From: Brevundimonas lenta | GTDB taxonomy: Bacteria > Pseudomonadota > Alphaproteobacteria > Caulobacterales > Caulobacteraceae | Direction of reading: 5' to 3' | Length of the DNA stretch: 64,000 bases | NCBI RefSeq assembly: GCF_014196335.1 | Contig: NZ_JACIDM010000002.1 | Location: 310,001 to 374,000, forward strand | Part shown: positions 53,938-63,474 of the stretch, piece by piece | Layout: every line of letters starts with the position of its first letter | How positions within the stretch are numbered: the first letter of the stretch is position 1 | Program-made: the position numbers and the translations under genes | The notes under the pieces: generated by a model | What the model saw: only the letters and a program-made list of their open reading frames with translations | The model's database searches: none | Told to the model about the DNA's origin: nothing

Positions 53938-54435
53938 ATGCTCATTCCAAAATGGCTGCTCGTGGTGCTCGGCCTTTATCTGGTCGGCCTCACCGTATGG
54001 ACATTCCTGCTGGCGACCGCCCGCAATCCCCTTCCCTTCCCGGATCCCGGGTCACGCATCTTTTCGGCCCCCACCGCCGAGGCCAGGGAGGCGGTCGTCG
54101 CCCTTCTGGCCAAGCACGGATTGGGCGAACGGCTCAGGGCTGACTCCGCCGGGGTCGGTCGTTCGATCCTGATGGATGGGACGATCATCAATCACCCGTC
54201 TCCGGATGCGCTGCGGAAGGTCGAGGGCGCCACGGCCTGCATCGGCCTGGTCGCCGACAAGCCGCAGGAAGCCGCTGAAGAGGCCGCCCGCTTCCTGCGT
54301 CAGCGAGGTTTCGCCGCGCGCGTTGCGGTCGATATCGAACCTGACCTGCCGATCGCCTTCGTGCTGACCGACGCCCTCAGCGGAAGCTGCATCAATTTCC
54401 GCCCCCACATCACCCGTATGCCTCGTCCGAAGTAA
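53938..54435 (+). CDS. hypothetical protein with one N-terminal membrane helix (165 aa)
   Basis: No family recognised. MLIPKWLLVVLGLYLVGLTV with WTFLLATA is a membrane anchor; the rest looks like a small soluble alpha/beta domain (RKVEGATACIGLVADKPQEA, AARFLRQRGFAARVAVDIEP). Start 53938 is preferred over 53935 for ribosome-site spacing from GGGAGG. It is inserted in opposite orientation between spoT and pyrE. Confidence 0.7.
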   Translation: MLIPKWLLVVLGLYLVGLTVWTFLLATARNPLPFPDPGSRIFSAPTAEAREAVVALLAKHGLGERLRADSAGVGRSILMDGTIINHPSPDALRKVEGATACIGLVADKPQEAAEEAARFLRQRGFAARVAVDIEPDLPIAFVLTDALSGSCINFRPHITRMPRPK

Positions 54436-54473
54436 ACCGGCCCGCCCGTTGTTCGGCAGGCCGGCGGGTTCGC

Positions 54474-56630
54474 TCAGCCCCGCGCCCGCTCGACCGTGTC
54501 GACCGACGGATTGGCCCGGAGGGCGGCCATGATCATGGTGGCGTGCTTGGCGTCCTCGACTTCCATGTCGATATCGACGTCGAAGAAGTCTTGCTGCCGG
54601 TGGCTCATGACCAGGTTCAGGATGTTGCCGCCGGCCTCGCCGATGATGGTGGCGACCTGGCCCAGCACGCCGGGGGCGTTCTTGATGGTGGCGCGGATGC
54701 GCGCGGCGGCGACGGCGCCGCGTTCGGCCTGCGGCGTCCACTGCAGATCCTGCCAGACCGAATCGTCGTCGGCGAAGTCGGCCAGACGCTGGCAGTCGAT
54801 GGTGTGTACGGTCAGGCCGATGTCGGGTTCGAGGATGCCGACGATGCGATCACCCGGCACCGGCGAGCAGCAGTGGCCGAAATGGACGCTGACGCCCGGG
54901 GTCAGGCCGCCGCCGCGCACGAACAGGCGGGCCTGCTCGTCGCCGATGCGCTTGCGGTCCGGACCGGCCTTGAGGCGGCCCTTCAGCGCGGGGAACAGGG
55001 TCTCGCCGACCTTGGTGGCCGACAGGCGGCCGCGGCCGATGGATTCGTAGAGGTCGTCCTCGCTGGCGATGGCGAGGGTTTCCATGGCGGGCTTGAGCGT
55101 GACCTCGGCGGCGGTCTTGCCGGCGCGCGACAGGGTCTGCTCCAGTGTGGCGCGGCCCAGCTTCTGGAACTCGCCGCGCTCGGAGGTGCGGATGTGGCGG
55201 CGGATGGCGGACCGGGCGCGGCCGGTGACGGTCAGCGAGCGCCAGTCGGCCGGGATCTCGCGCTTGGCGCCGCGGATGATCTCGACCACGTCGCCGTTCT
55301 GCAGCTGGGTGCGCATCGGCTTCAGCTCGCCGTTGATCTTCACCCCGACGGCGGAATCGCCGACCTCGGTGTGGACGGCGTAGGCGAAGTCCAGCGGCAT
55401 GCCGCCCCGCGGCAAGGTGATCAGGGAGCCCTTGGGCGTGAAGACGAAGACCTGCTCGAGGTACATTTCGAGCTTGGCATGTTCGACCCAGTCCTCCCCG
55501 CCCTCGCCGTGCTCGATGACCTGCACCAGGTGGCGCAGGTTCTGCAGCGGGTCGCGGCCGCCGTCGGCGGCCATGGCCTCGCGGTCGAAGCCGTAGGATT
55601 TGTTCTTGTAGGCCCAGTGCGCCGCCACCCCGTCCTCGGCCACGCGATCCATGGCCTCGGTGCGGATCTGCATCTCGATGCGCAGGCCCGAGGGGCCGAC
55701 GACCGTCGTGTGCAGGGAGCGGTAGTTGTTCGACTTGGGAGTCGAGATGAAGTCCTTGAACCGCTCGGGCACCATCGGCCAGGCGCGGTGGATGACGCCC
55801 AGCGCGCGGTAGCAGTCGTCCTCGGCCTCGACGATGACGCGGAAGCCGTAGATGTCGGACAGGGACGAGAAGCCGACCGACTTGCGCTGCAGCTTGCGCC
55901 AGATCGAGTACGGGGTCTTCTGGCGGCCCACCACGCGGGCGTTGACACCGGCCTCCTGCAGGACCCGTTCGACCTCGTTCGACACGCCGTCGATGGCGCG
56001 GCCATGCTCCAGCTTCAGCGCCTCGAGGCGGCGCTCGATGGCGGTGCGGGCGGTCGGGTTCAGATGCTCGAACGCCAGCTCTTCCAGCTCGGAGGCGATC
56101 GAGTGGATGCCGATCGAACGGCCCAGCGGGGCGTAGACCTCAAGCGTTTCACGCGAGATGCGCTCGCGCTTCTCCGGCTTCACATATTTGAGCGTCCGCA
56201 TGTTGTGCAGACGGTCGGCCAGCTTCACCAGCAGCACGCGGACGTCGCGTGAGATGGCGAGGATGAATTTGCGAAGGTTCTCGGCCTGGCGCGTGTGCTC
56301 GGCCTGGAGTTCGAGGCGTGACAGCTTGGTGACGCCCTCGACCAGGCTGGCGATCTCCTCGCCGAACATTTTGGCGATGTCGTCGCGGGTGGCCGAGGTG
56401 TCCTCGACCACGTCGTGCAGCAGGGCCGTGACGATGGTGGCCGTGTCGAGCCGGTAGTCGGTCAGGATGCCGGCGACCTGGATCGGATGCGCGAAATAGG
56501 GGTCGCCCGACGCCCGCAGCTGCGAGCCGTGCATCTTCATCGCATAGACGTAGGCGCGGTTCAGCAGGGCCTCGTCCGCGGTCGGATCGTAGGCCTTGAC
56601 CGCTTCGACCAGTTCGAACTGGCGCAGCAC
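54474..56630 (-). CDS. spoT: (p)ppGpp synthetase/hydrolase (RelA/SpoT, long RSH)
   Basis: Bifunctional stringent-response enzyme, 718 residues from GTG 56630. HD hydrolase domain (YFAHPIQVAGILTDYRLDTA, LLHDVVEDT, KLADRLHNMRTL), synthetase domain (DIYGFRVIVEAEDD, STPKSNNYRSLHTTVVGP), TGS (FVFTPKGSLITLPRGGMPLD), a conserved Cys region (FGHCCSPVPGDRIVG) and C-terminal ACT. All catalytic residues seem present. The start is uncertain: the frame stays open 45 codons upstream to a CTG overlapping the rpoZ stop. Confidence 0.94.
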   Translation of the reverse strand: MLRQFELVEAVKAYDPTADEALLNRAYVYAMKMHGSQLRASGDPYFAHPIQVAGILTDYRLDTATIVTALLHDVVEDTSATRDDIAKMFGEEIASLVEGVTKLSRLELQAEHTRQAENLRKFILAISRDVRVLLVKLADRLHNMRTLKYVKPEKRERISRETLEVYAPLGRSIGIHSIASELEELAFEHLNPTARTAIERRLEALKLEHGRAIDGVSNEVERVLQEAGVNARVVGRQKTPYSIWRKLQRKSVGFSSLSDIYGFRVIVEAEDDCYRALGVIHRAWPMVPERFKDFISTPKSNNYRSLHTTVVGPSGLRIEMQIRTEAMDRVAEDGVAAHWAYKNKSYGFDREAMAADGGRDPLQNLRHLVQVIEHGEGGEDWVEHAKLEMYLEQVFVFTPKGSLITLPRGGMPLDFAYAVHTEVGDSAVGVKINGELKPMRTQLQNGDVVEIIRGAKREIPADWRSLTVTGRARSAIRRHIRTSERGEFQKLGRATLEQTLSRAGKTAAEVTLKPAMETLAIASEDDLYESIGRGRLSATKVGETLFPALKGRLKAGPDRKRIGDEQARLFVRGGGLTPGVSVHFGHCCSPVPGDRIVGILEPDIGLTVHTIDCQRLADFADDDSVWQDLQWTPQAERGAVAAARIRATIKNAPGVLGQVATIIGEAGGNILNLVMSHRQQDFFDVDIDMEVEDAKHATMIMAALRANPSVDTVERARG

Positions 56631-56761
56631 CTTGCTGCGAACCGGCTCCGGCCCGACAGCCGGAGGCGGAGCCCCGTCAGGATCGTTCAGATTGGCAGCT
56701 TCAGGGGTCTGCGCGGGCTGCCGCGCCGGCAGGATGGTGATACCGTTGGCTGTTTCGGCCG

Positions 56762-57121
56762 TCAGTACCGCTCCTCCTGGCCGCCGTCGCGGTCGCTTTG
56801 CAGCGCGCGGATCAGCTCGGCTTCCGCCATGTTCATGTGTTGCGGCTCGGCCAGCAGGGCGACGACTTCAGCTTCGTCCTCGGCTTCGGTCCGCTCATCG
56901 ACGCGCTGCAGCGTGGTGATGATGTTTTCCTGCAGCTCGTCCGGCACGACAGTGTCTTCAGCCAGTTCGCGCAGAGCCACGACCGGGTTCTTGTCGTTGT
57001 CGCGATCGATCGTCAGCGCTGCGCCATTGGCGATGTTGCGGGCGCGGTGACCGGCCAGCAGAACCAGACCAAAGCGGTTCGGCACCTTCTCGATGCAGTC
57101 TTCGACAGTGACGCGGGCCAT
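56762..57121 (-). CDS. rpoZ: RNA polymerase omega subunit
   Basis: 119 residues. [20 protein letters not shown] is the invariant omega start, followed by [14 protein letters not shown] and [11 protein letters not shown]. The C-terminal part is long and acidic, usual in Alphaproteobacteria. ATG 57121 has GAGGA upstream; the frame opens 22 codons earlier without support. spoT follows, the widespread rpoZ-spoT pair. Confidence 0.96.
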   Translation of the reverse strand: MARVTVEDCIEKVPNRFGLVLLAGHRARNIANGAALTIDRDNDKNPVVALRELAEDTVVPDELQENIITTLQRVDERTEAEDEAEVVALLAEPQHMNMAEAELIRALQSDRDGGQEERY

Positions 57122-57152
57122 GAAAATCCTCGGACGCGGGGGAGAACCACAC

Positions 57153-57181
57153 AAAATATAGACGCGGGCGCAATTGTGCAA
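57153..57181 (-). promoter_or_regulatory. probable rpoZ promoter
   Basis: On the minus strand: TTGCAC (57181-57176), a 17-base spacer and TATTTT (57158-57153), 31 bases before the rpoZ ATG. The AT-rich patch stands out in GC-rich sequence. Confidence 0.5.
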
Positions 57182-57214
57182 CGCCACATGACGTTGAAAT
57201 GAGCCGGAATTGGT

Positions 57215-57240
57215 GATCGGCGACCGACCGGCCGCCGATC
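57215..57240 (-). terminator. hairpin after the 150-aa membrane protein gene
   Basis: 57215-57222 pairs perfectly with 57233-57240, two bases after the upstream gene's stop (minus strand). There is no T run, so it may be a weak terminator or 3' stabiliser. Confidence 0.4.
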
Positions 57241-57242
57241 GA

Positions 57243-57695
57243 TCAGTTCGCCGGGGCCGCCTGCGGGGCCGGAACCGGAGCGACGACGTCGCCCGACATG
57301 GGCTCGGCCGGAGCGGCGGCGGCTTCCTCGGCCGGGTCCGCGGCGACGGCGTCCGACGAGGGGGTGGTCATCACCAGGGCGCCGAAGGCGATGGCGACGA
57401 CGGGGCCGACGTAGGCCCAGTAGCGGGTCGGGATGAAGAACAGCGAGCCGGCGTGCGGCTTGACGACGATGCGCTGTTGGGTGGCCTCGTCGATGTAGGC
57501 GCGGCCCTGGCCGCTCTCGATCTTGCGGGCCAGCAGGAAGGAACCGAGGCCGGCGACCAGACCGCCGATGATGATGGCGGCCGACATGGCGATGTCGGAG
57601 TCCTTGGAGATCATCTCACCGACCGGGATCCCTATCAGGCAGCCGACGAAGAAGAAGATGACGACGAGAAAGCCCCAGCCGGACCAGATGATCAT
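57243..57695 (-). CDS. membrane protein, 150 aa, unknown
   Basis: Three hydrophobic helices: about 6-24 ([20 protein letters not shown]), 38-56 ([18 protein letters not shown]) and 90-109 ([20 protein letters not shown]). The Ala/Pro/Glu-rich C-terminal tail is probably disordered. No family recognised. Confidence 0.75.
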   Translation of the reverse strand: MIIWSGWGFLVVIFFFVGCLIGIPVGEMISKDSDIAMSAAIIIGGLVAGLGSFLLARKIESGQGRAYIDEATQQRIVVKPHAGSLFFIPTRYWAYVGPVVAIAFGALVMTTPSSDAVAADPAEEAAAAPAEPMSGDVVAPVPAPQAAPAN

Positions 57696-57810
57696 TTGAA
57701 TTCCCCCCGCGTCACTGTGACGCTGCTGGGGGTTCTAATGCAGTCGTCGCCGGTGGAAACGACTTTCGTGCGTCAGCCGAACGACGTCGGCCGAATGTTG
57801 AAATTTTGCC

Positions 57811-58371
57811 TCACCAGATTGGAGAGGCGTCCGCTCCGACCGGCGCCGCGTTCGCCAGCTCGGCGGCGTTGCGGCCGGCGGCGGGCTCGATCCAGCCCGG
57901 CGCGATCTCGGCCAGCGGTCCCATGACGAACTTCCGCTCATGCGCCCGGGGGTGCGGCAGGATCAGGCCGCCGAACTCGCCGACCTCGCGGCCGTAGGCG
58001 ATCAGGTCGAGGTCGAGGGTGCGGGGCGCGTTCCGCCCTGCCCGCTTGCGCCCGAAGATCTCCTCGATCCGGCCCAGGGCAGACATCAGCTCATGCGGTC
58101 CGTGGTCGGTGCGGACCAGCACCACGCCGTTGAGGAACGGCGGATCGGCCGGGTCCGGCCACGCCTCGGACCGCCACCAGGAGGATCGGGCCAGCACGTC
58201 GATGCCCTCGATGCGGAAGCGGGCCAGCGCCGCCTCCAGCGCCTCGCGGCAGTCCTGCCAGGCCCCCTTGTCATTGCAGCCGAGCGCGACGATGACGACG
58301 GTGTCCAGATCAGGCTCGCCGTCTATTTCGACGAGGGGCTGGACACTCATTTCCGCGGAGCTGTTTTCCAT
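57811..58371 (-). CDS. folK: 2-amino-4-hydroxy-6-hydroxymethyldihydropteridine pyrophosphokinase
   Basis: Folate pathway: transfers pyrophosphate to 6-hydroxymethyl-dihydropterin. 186 residues. VVIVALGCNDKGAW start, metal-binding acids in RNAPRTLDLDLIAYG, and LPHPRAHERKFVMGPL. GCN replaces the usual GSN. The N-terminus is about 20 residues longer than usual; ATG 58371 has AAGG upstream, ATG 58347 is the alternative. With 58371 the start codon overlaps that of the divergent NYN gene. Confidence 0.92.
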   Translation of the reverse strand: MENSSAEMSVQPLVEIDGEPDLDTVVIVALGCNDKGAWQDCREALEAALARFRIEGIDVLARSSWWRSEAWPDPADPPFLNGVVLVRTDHGPHELMSALGRIEEIFGRKRAGRNAPRTLDLDLIAYGREVGEFGGLILPHPRAHERKFVMGPLAEIAPGWIEPAAGRNAAELANAAPVGADASPIW

Positions 58372-58939
58372 GACGCCTTATCCGACAGAGCGCGTCGCCC
58401 TGTTTATTGACGGGGCCAACCTTTATTCCGCGGCCAAGTCGCTGAACGCCGACCTCGATTTCCGCAAACTGGTCGATATGTATCGCGCGAAAGCCGTTCT
58501 GGTTCGCGCCTACTATTACACGGCGGTCGTCGAGGGGGAGGAATTCTCGCCGATCAAGCCGTTGGTCGACTGGCTGGACTACAACGGCTTCACCGTCGTG
58601 AAGAAGCCGGTGAAGCGCTTCACCGACGCCCAGGGCCACACCCGCACCAAGGGCAATATGGATATCGAGATCGCGGTCGACATGCTGGAGCTGGCGCCCC
58701 GGCTGGATCACGCGGTGCTGTTCTCCGGCGACGGGGATTTCCGTCGGCTGGTCCAGGCGGTGCAGGCGAAGGGCGTGCGGGTGACCGTGGTGTCGACGCT
58801 GAAATCCCAGCCGCCGCAGATAGCCGACGAACTGCGCCGCCAGGCCGACGTCTTCATCGAGCTGGAAAGCCTGCTGCCCGAGATCGGACGCCCGCGCGGC
58901 GCGCCTGGCTCGCTGATCACCGGGAGCGACCGGCCGTGA
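58370..58939 (+). CDS. NYN-domain (LabA/DUF88-type) putative ribonuclease
   Basis: 189 residues with a PIN-like NYN fold: RVALFIDGANLYSAAKSLNA, KGNMDIEIAVDMLELAPRLD and VLFSGDGDFRRLVQAVQAKG provide the acidic metal-binding residues. This family includes predicted RNases. ATG 58370 follows GGAG. Its stop overlaps the udgB start (GTGA). Confidence 0.88.
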   Translation: MTPYPTERVALFIDGANLYSAAKSLNADLDFRKLVDMYRAKAVLVRAYYYTAVVEGEEFSPIKPLVDWLDYNGFTVVKKPVKRFTDAQGHTRTKGNMDIEIAVDMLELAPRLDHAVLFSGDGDFRRLVQAVQAKGVRVTVVSTLKSQPPQIADELRRQADVFIELESLLPEIGRPRGAPGSLITGSDRP

Positions 58940-59577
58940 CCGCCGTTCCGACCGAACCGCCGCACGACTGTCCGCTGTGCCCTCGCCTGGTGGAATACCG
59001 GCACGAGAACGCGCGGCAGAACCCCGGCTGGTTCAACGGCCCGGCCCCGTCGTTCGGCGATCCTAACGCCCGATTGCTGGTGGCGGGGCTGGCGCCGGGA
59101 CGGACCGGAGCCAACCGGACCGGGCGGCCGTTCACCGGCGATCACGCCGGCTGGCTACTGTACGAGACGCTGAAGAACACCGGCTTCTCGCGCGGCGAAT
59201 ACCGCGCCGATCCGGACGACGGGGTCGAGCTGGTCGACTGCATGATCACCAACGCCGTGCGCTGCGCCCCGCCGGGGAACAAGCCGCTGCCGATCGAGGA
59301 GGCGACCTGCCGGCCATTCCTGCAGGCGCGGCTGGCCGCCCTGCCCCGGCTGAAAGTGATCGTCACCCTGGGCGACGTATCGCGCCGCAACATCCTGAAG
59401 ACCCTGGGCAAGCCGGGCTCGGCCATGCCGGCGGGCCACGGGGCCGAGGCGCAGATCGGTCCCTATGTGCTGCTGAACAGCTATCACTGCTCCAGGCTCA
59501 ACACGAACACCGGCCGCCTGACGCCGGAGATGTTCGAGGCCATCTTCCGGCGGGCCCGGGCGATCATCGAAAATTGA
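58936..59577 (+). CDS. type-5 uracil-DNA glycosylase (UdgB)
   Basis: Removes uracil, hypoxanthine and related bases from DNA. 213 residues. GLAPGRTGANRTGRPFTGDH is the family-5 motif A; LLNSYHCSRLNTNTGRLTP is the second motif. Four cysteines, C12/C15 and C110/C125, fit the 4Fe-4S cluster. GTG 58936 overlaps the NYN stop, so the two are translated together. Confidence 0.9.
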   Translation: MTAVPTEPPHDCPLCPRLVEYRHENARQNPGWFNGPAPSFGDPNARLLVAGLAPGRTGANRTGRPFTGDHAGWLLYETLKNTGFSRGEYRADPDDGVELVDCMITNAVRCAPPGNKPLPIEEATCRPFLQARLAALPRLKVIVTLGDVSRRNILKTLGKPGSAMPAGHGAEAQIGPYVLLNSYHCSRLNTNTGRLTPEMFEAIFRRARAIIEN

Positions 59578-59706
59578 TCGAACAATGGTCGCCCAACGGC
59601 CAGGTGTGGCTCCCCTGACACGCGAATCAGCGTTCTCCCGGTGTAGCGTCAAGCTCCCGGAACAGCGCCGCCTGACCGGCGTTGATCGGACAGCTGGAGG
59701 GCTGTC

Positions 59707-59895
59707 ATGCATAGGGCTGATGGGGTGTTCACACCCCGGGAACGACGTACCGCGCTGCTGGCGCTGCTGGGGGCTGCGCTGATCACATTGCTGGGGTTCA
59801 CCGCCCCGCACTGGATGCGACCATCCCTGGGCGGGATGGACTCCTATCAATCAGAAGCGCCTCCGGGCGTGATGGACGCCCGTCCGGCCGGCTGA
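59707..59895 (+). CDS. small single-pass membrane protein, 62 aa
   Basis: MHRADGVFTPRERRTALLAL with LGAALITLLGFTA forms one basic-flanked membrane helix; the C-terminus is short and polar. GGAGG lies 7 bases before the ATG. No family recognised; tail-to-tail with smpB. Confidence 0.5.
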   Translation: MHRADGVFTPRERRTALLALLGAALITLLGFTAPHWMRPSLGGMDSYQSEAPPGVMDARPAG

Positions 59896-59899
59896 CGGC

Positions 59900-60370
59900 T
59901 CAGCCGCGCTCCTTCATCAGACGCGCCTTGTCGCGCTGCCAGTCGCGCTGGGCCGTGGCCTCGCGCTTGTCGTGCAGCTTCTTGCCCTTGGCGAGCGCGA
60001 TCTCGATCTTCGCCTTGCCCGCCTCGTTCAGATAGAGGCGGACCGGGATGATGGTCTGGCCGTCGCGCTGCACGGCGCCGATGAATTTGTCGATCTGCTT
60101 GCGGTGCAGCAGCAGCTTCCGGTGCCGGCGCGGCTCGTGGTTGAAGCGGTTGGCCTGTTTGTAGGGCGGGATGTCGGCGTTCACGAGCACGATCTCGCGC
60201 CCCTCCACCGCCGCGTAGGACTCGGCGATGTTGGCCCGGCCGTCGCGCAGCGCCTTGATCTCGGTGCCCAGCAGCTGGATCCCGGCCTCGGTGTAGTCCT
60301 CGAGGAAGTAGTCGAACTTCGCCCGGCGGTTCTCGGCGATCACCTTCATTTTCGGCTTGTCGGAAGCCAT
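59900..60370 (-). CDS. smpB: SsrA-binding protein SmpB
   Basis: Partner of tmRNA in ribosome rescue. 156 residues. [39 protein letters not shown] and C-terminal [20 protein letters not shown], the tail that enters the mRNA channel. ATG 60370 ([17 protein letters not shown]) matches alphaproteobacterial SmpB. dapA lies 11 bases upstream. Confidence 0.97.
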   Translation of the reverse strand: MASDKPKMKVIAENRRAKFDYFLEDYTEAGIQLLGTEIKALRDGRANIAESYAAVEGREIVLVNADIPPYKQANRFNHEPRRHRKLLLHRKQIDKFIGAVQRDGQTIIPVRLYLNEAGKAKIEIALAKGKKLHDKREATAQRDWQRDKARLMKERG

Positions 60371-60381
60371 CAGCCTGATCC

Positions 60382-61266
60382 TTACCCGAGGCCCGCGTCC
60401 GCCATGGCCTTGTCGATGGCGGGCTTCACGGCGTCGGACGTCGGCGCCAGCGGCAGACGGACCTCTTCCGTGCACAGCTGCAGGCGCGACAGGGCGTATT
60501 TGGTGGGCGACGGCGAGTTGTCGAGGAACAGACCCTTGTGCAGGCCGATCAGACGGTCCTGCCAGGTGCGGGCGGTGACGTAGTCCCCGGCCTGGGCGGC
60601 CTCGTGCAGCGCGACCATGCCTTCCGGCGAGACGTTGGAGGTCACCGAGATGACGCCGACGCCGCCCTGGGCGTGATAGCCGAGGTAGCTGGGGTCGTCG
60701 CCCGAGATCAGGTCGAACTGGCCGCCGATGTTGGCGCGCATCCAGCTGACGCGCGACAGGTCGCCGGTGGCGTCCTTGATGCCGACGACGTTCGGATGGG
60801 CGGCCAGCTTCGCGACCGTCTCGTTGGACAGGTCCACGCCGGTGCGGCCGGGCACGTTGTACAGCAGGATCGGCAGCTGGACGGCGTCGGCGATGGCCTC
60901 GAAATGCGCCGCCATCCCCGCCTGCGACGGGCGGTTGTAGTAGGGCGTGACGACCAGGGCGCCGTCGGCGCCGACGGTCTTGGCGAAGCGGACCAGCTCG
61001 ATCGACTTGTCGGTCGCAGACGATCCGGCGCCGGCGATTACGCGGATGCGGCCGGCCGCGACCTGCACGCACAGTTCGACCACCCGCTTGTGCTCGTCGG
61101 GGTGCAGCGAGGCGCTTTCACCGGTCGTGCCCATCGGCACCACGCCGTGCACTCCGGCGGCGATCTGGCGTTCGAGCAACCGCGTAAAGGCGGCCTCGTC
61201 CACCTTTCCGTCACGAAGAGGTGTGATCAGGGCGGTGATCACGCCCTTGAACAAGGGGGCGGTCAT
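60382..61266 (-). CDS. dapA: 4-hydroxy-tetrahydrodipicolinate synthase
   Basis: First committed step of lysine/diaminopimelate synthesis. 294 residues. [19 protein letters not shown], catalytic Tyr in [18 protein letters not shown], and Schiff-base lysine in [14 protein letters not shown] 61266 is the usual start; upstream open frame is antisense to the transglycosylase gene. Confidence 0.97.
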   Translation of the reverse strand: MTAPLFKGVITALITPLRDGKVDEAAFTRLLERQIAAGVHGVVPMGTTGESASLHPDEHKRVVELCVQVAAGRIRVIAGAGSSATDKSIELVRFAKTVGADGALVVTPYYNRPSQAGMAAHFEAIADAVQLPILLYNVPGRTGVDLSNETVAKLAAHPNVVGIKDATGDLSRVSWMRANIGGQFDLISGDDPSYLGYHAQGGVGVISVTSNVSPEGMVALHEAAQAGDYVTARTWQDRLIGLHKGLFLDNSPSPTKYALSRLQLCTEEVRLPLAPTSDAVKPAIDKAMADAGLG

Positions 61267-61292
61267 TGAAACGATAGTCCTGCGTGGAGTTG

Positions 61293-61347
61293 GGCGACGG
61301 TCGCCTGGATTTGAGCGTCGGAGGGTAGGTTGCCGGTCGTCCGACCG
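61293..61347. promoter_or_regulatory. two dyads in the dapA/slt divergent region
   Basis: GGCGAC-G-GTCGCC (61293-61305) and CGGTCG-TC-CGACCG (61334-61347) are perfect inverted repeats in the 93-base gap between divergent starts. Possible operators; no regulator can be named. Confidence 0.35.
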
Positions 61348-61359
61348 CAACTGCGAGAA

Positions 61360-63474
61360 ATGGGGATCGTACACGGAATGATCGGAACAAGTCTTGTGGC
61401 CGCACTGGCCTTGCTCGGCGCTGCGCCCGAGGCCCTGACGTCGCAAGAGGTTCCGTACGCCGCCGTGGCGTCGCCCATGAGCAACCAGCCGCGGACCCTG
61501 AGCGATCAGGACACGGCGCTGTTCCGCCAGGGTCTGGCCGCGGCGCGAGCGCGCGACTCGTTCGGCGCGCGCTCGGCGATGTCCCAGATCAGCGATCCGG
61601 CCGCGCGCAAGCTGGTCGAATGGGCGCTGCTGGACACCTCCGCCGACCAGATGGCGTGGGGCGACCTGTCGAACTCCGGAAGCACCTTCGCCGGCTGGCC
61701 GCGCGCCGGCAGCCGACGCGAGGCGACCGAGCGCGCTCTGGGGCGCGCCTATGCCAGTCCGGACACCGTCCTGGCCCTGTTCAACCAGGCGCCGCCAAGC
61801 ACGGTCGAGGGCGCCATCGCGCTCGCCGAAGCGCTGGACCAGAGCGGCCGCGGCGACGAGGCGCGCAGCCTGATCCGCGACTGGTGGCGGACCCGCTCGT
61901 TCGACGACGCCAACCAGAGCCGGATCCTGGCGCGCTGGGGCACGGCCCTGACCCAGGACGACCACGTCACGCGTCTGAACATGCTGCTGCTCGGGCCGCA
62001 CGGACCGGCGACGCGGGCCATGATCACCATGGTTCCCTACGAGCGGCAGTCGATCGCCAACGCCGTGATGGCGCTGCGCACCGCCTACAGCCCCGACTCC
62101 GTGATCGCCGGCCTGACGCCGGACCAGGCGCGGGATCCGGCCGTGGCGCTGGAGCGGGTGCGCATCCTGCGCTCGCAAAGCCGGCAGTCGGAAGGCTTCA
62201 GCCTGCTGCGCTACCTGCCCCCTGCCCCGGCCTCGACCGATGCGCAGAACACCCTGTGGACCGAGCGCCGCAACTACTTCCTCGACGCCCTGCAACTGCG
62301 GAACTGGCAGGCGGCCTACGACGCCATGGCCGGGCACGGCTTCCCGGCGGGCGAGCGCAAGGTCGACGCCGAGTTCTTCGCCGGCTGGGCCGCCCTGACC
62401 AAGCTGAACGATCCGGCGCGCGCCGCGCAGCATTTCGAAACGCTGCGCCAGTCGTCGTCGACGCCGATCACCCAGGGCCGCGCCCTCTACTGGCTGGGCC
62501 GCGCGGCCGAAGCCCAGGGCGATACGGTCCGGGCTATCGAGTACTATCGGGCCGGTTCGCGCCACTTCCAGACCTTCTACGGCCAGCTGGCCGCCGAGAA
62601 GGCAGGGATGACCACCCTTACCCTGCCTGCTGATCCGGTTCCGAGCGACAGCGACCGCGCCGCGTTCGAGAGCAATGAAGTGGTGCGCGCCATGCGCATC
62701 CTCGGCGAGACCGGCGAGACCACCCTGTTCCGCGTCTTCGCCTATCAGCTGGACGACGACCTGCCGGGGCCCGAGCAACTGGCCCTGCTGATGGACACCT
62801 CGCGCGGCTACGGCGAAGGCTTCACCGCCATGATGGTCGGCCGCGCCGCCAGCCAGCGCGGCTTCCTGATGCCGGAGCGACAGTATCCGGTGCGCCTGCC
62901 GCCTTCGGTGCCGGGCGCTGCGCCGGTGGAGTTCACCCTCGCCATCACGCGCCAGGAATCCAGCTTCGACCCGCGCGCCCGTTCACACGCCAATGCGCGC
63001 GGCATGATGCAATTTCTGCCCGCGACCGGCCGCCAGGTGGCGCGTCAGCTGGGCATGCCGTTCTCGGACGACCGACTCTACGACCCCGATTTCAATATGA
63101 CGCTGGGCAGCTATCACCTCGGCGATCTGATGGGGAATTTCGGCGGTTCGATGCTGCTGACGACCGTCGCCTACAACGCCGGTCCGGCGCGCCCGCCGCA
63201 GTGGGTGTCGCGCTGTGGCGACCCGCGCGGCGCGTCGGTCGATCCGGTCGACTTCATCGAGTGCGCGCCCTTCACCGAGACCCGCAACTACATGATGCGG
63301 GTGATGGAGAATATGCAGGTCTACAAGGCCCGGCTGAACGGCGGTTCGGCGCCGCTGACCCTGTCCGACGATCTGCGCCGCGGCGTGCGGCCCAGCGCCG
63401 GACCCCAGCCCTATTCGCCCTACAGTTCGGACGACACCGGCCTGACCACCCCGCCTCCGCCGCCGTCGGAATAG
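61360..63474 (+). CDS. soluble lytic murein transglycosylase (SLT domain)
   Basis: About 704 residues from ATG 61360; ATG 61378 also possible. Signal-like segment [20 protein letters not shown], then a long helical superhelix of TPR-like repeats ([20 protein letters not shown]). C-terminal lysozyme-like domain: catalytic E533 in [35 protein letters not shown] and [12 protein letters not shown]. Cleaves peptidoglycan glycan strands to anhydro-muropeptides. The 3' end overlaps the ABC gene by 55 bases. Confidence 0.92.
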   Translation: MGIVHGMIGTSLVAALALLGAAPEALTSQEVPYAAVASPMSNQPRTLSDQDTALFRQGLAAARARDSFGARSAMSQISDPAARKLVEWALLDTSADQMAWGDLSNSGSTFAGWPRAGSRREATERALGRAYASPDTVLALFNQAPPSTVEGAIALAEALDQSGRGDEARSLIRDWWRTRSFDDANQSRILARWGTALTQDDHVTRLNMLLLGPHGPATRAMITMVPYERQSIANAVMALRTAYSPDSVIAGLTPDQARDPAVALERVRILRSQSRQSEGFSLLRYLPPAPASTDAQNTLWTERRNYFLDALQLRNWQAAYDAMAGHGFPAGERKVDAEFFAGWAALTKLNDPARAAQHFETLRQSSSTPITQGRALYWLGRAAEAQGDTVRAIEYYRAGSRHFQTFYGQLAAEKAGMTTLTLPADPVPSDSDRAAFESNEVVRAMRILGETGETTLFRVFAYQLDDDLPGPEQLALLMDTSRGYGEGFTAMMVGRAASQRGFLMPERQYPVRLPPSVPGAAPVEFTLAITRQESSFDPRARSHANARGMMQFLPATGRQVARQLGMPFSDDRLYDPDFNMTLGSYHLGDLMGNFGGSMLLTTVAYNAGPARPPQWVSRCGDPRGASVDPVDFIECAPFTETRNYMMRVMENMQVYKARLNGGSAPLTLSDDLRRGVRPSAGPQPYSPYSSDDTGLTTPPPPPSE

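Noticed and set aside
54436-54473. Terminator between the 165-aa gene and spoT
   Set aside because: GC-rich pairing is possible but interrupted and lacks a T run, so it was not listed.
61267-62778. dapA frame open for 504 more codons upstream
   Set aside because: The extension is antisense to the lytic transglycosylase; DapA has its normal N-terminus at 61266.
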